From Fonsecaea monophora (taxonomy: Eukaryota; Ascomycota; Eurotiomycetes; Chaetothyriales; Herpotrichiellaceae): a DNA stretch of 64,000 nucleotides. Shown here piece by piece: positions 63,601-64,000 of the stretch (the stretch's first letter is position 1; each line of letters begins with the position of its first letter). Both the position numbers and the translations under genes were made by a program. The notes under the pieces are model-generated. The model was not told where the DNA came from and did not search any database. It saw only the letters and a list, made by a program, of their open reading frames with translations. The stretch covers positions 166,114 through 230,113 of the forward strand of contig NW_019173982.1 in the NCBI RefSeq assembly GCF_001642475.1, read 5' to 3'.

Positions 63601-64000
63601 GGGTTCCGAAGTTCGATAGATGAGCCACCTTTCTTAGTGCCTTTAATAGTGAATAGAGAGTGTTCTATAAATGCACTTACGGATACTAGCTACTCATCGT
63701 ACGGCCTCATTAACTCTCGCTTTACCTCCCGATAGAACCTCCAGCGTATATAGATTTCCCCTCGACTTATTATAGGATTTAACGAATTAACGAACTCATC
63801 GATCTCCGAAGTGGCTAAACTAGAGATCGATATTAACGGATATAAGGAAACCGCCTTCCTATACATTATCCTAAGCCTCGCCTCGTACGATATTATACTC
63901 GGGATTCCTTAGATGAAACGAAACGACGTACGACTTTACCCGAAGGAGTCTTACTTACATCTAGAACTATAGAGGTTACGTATATAGAACGAATATAAAG
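63600..64000 (+). pseudogene. Decayed Gypsy protease (start of pol), cut by window edge
   Basis: A second phase, offset from gag, gives a retropepsin-like stretch: the catalytic D-T-G (now D-T-S) at 63682-63690 and the family end motif D-I-I-L-G-I-P near 63886-63909, followed by a TAG where Trp is expected. Reverse transcriptase would follow to the right. Confidence 0.7.

Larger units (their letters stand above)
62042..64000 (+). mobile_element. RIP-inactivated Gypsy-type LTR retrotransposon, truncated by the window edge
   Basis: An element with a non-coding, LTR-like leader beginning with TGTGATGG near 62047 and a decayed coding part on the plus strand. A gag frame starting at an ATG at 62492 stays in register for over 930 nt; its stops are all TAG or TAA, the codons that RIP makes from CAG, CAA and TGG. 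At 63413-63460 the same frame shows a C-x2-C-x4-H-x4-C zinc knuckle in which two cysteine codons are now Tyr (TAT and TAC). A retropepsin-like stretch follows in another phase, with D-T-S at 63682-63690 (the D-T-G site with G to A) and a downstream I-L-G-I-P-x-M-K-R-N near 63898. The reverse transcriptase and 3' LTR lie beyond the right edge. No function is retained. Confidence 0.85.

Noticed and set aside
1..64000. CRISPR array, bacterial operons or plasmid elements
   Set aside because: No regular spaced repeats are present and the window is eukaryotic with spliceosomal introns.

Overview
The window is a gene-dense stretch of a filamentous ascomycete (Pezizomycotina-type) nuclear genome. The evidence is short GT-AG introns of about 43-190 nt with CTAAC/CTAAT-like branch sites, ATG contexts of the CACCATGGC type, a mixture of conserved eukaryotic housekeeping genes with filamentous-fungus families (phosphoketolase, CYP52-type P450, CmcJ/GA4-desaturase-like oxidoreductase, PRISE-type reductase, Fig1), and a right-hand end that carries repeat-induced point mutation (RIP). 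I cannot fix the genus or order from sequence alone.

Layout. 1.3-10 kb: a group II PLP decarboxylase, the pre-rRNA export factor Nop9, then prefoldin subunit 6 and Vps4 diverging from one promoter. 10-23 kb: phosphoketolase, a 3.2 kb region with no gene that I can support, a CmcJ/GA4-desaturase-like enzyme, a secreted type B carboxylesterase, then an ELYS-domain nucleoporin factor and a PRISE-like reductase diverging. 23.9-30 kb: a fungal protein of unknown function and an FLC/TRP-like membrane protein. 30.7-39.4 kb: a Mit1-like CHD chromatin remodeler diverging from the mitochondrial rRNA methyltransferase Mrm1, then an unknown 401-residue protein. 40.2-49 kb: a seven-exon ammonium transporter with a long cytoplasmic insert, a large Cys/His-cluster + P-loop + RING + patatin fusion protein, and Fig1. 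50-58 kb: Exo1 (with a GC-AG intron) diverging from Tma16, the mitochondrial p32-family protein Mam33, and a CYP52-type P450. 58-61 kb: two small membrane proteins and a small reading frame behind a strong-looking promoter. 61-64 kb: a block almost devoid of CpA/TpG dinucleotides, with no open frame of 60 codons, containing a RIP-inactivated Gypsy-type LTR retrotransposon whose gag, zinc knuckle and protease are still readable through RIP-type stops.

Most genes are housekeeping and do not form a single pathway: RNA/ribosome biogenesis (Nop9, Tma16, Mrm1), membrane traffic and protein folding (Vps4, prefoldin), nuclear organisation and DNA repair (ELYS, Mit1-like, Exo1) and metabolism (decarboxylase, phosphoketolase, P450, reductase). 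The accessory material that most deserves a second look is the P-loop/RING/patatin fusion at 43.3-47.3 kb, the modified ammonium transporter next to it, and the RIP boundary near 61 kb. Exon boundaries given here were read by eye from splice consensus, reading phase and family similarity; none was tested by RNA data or a database search.
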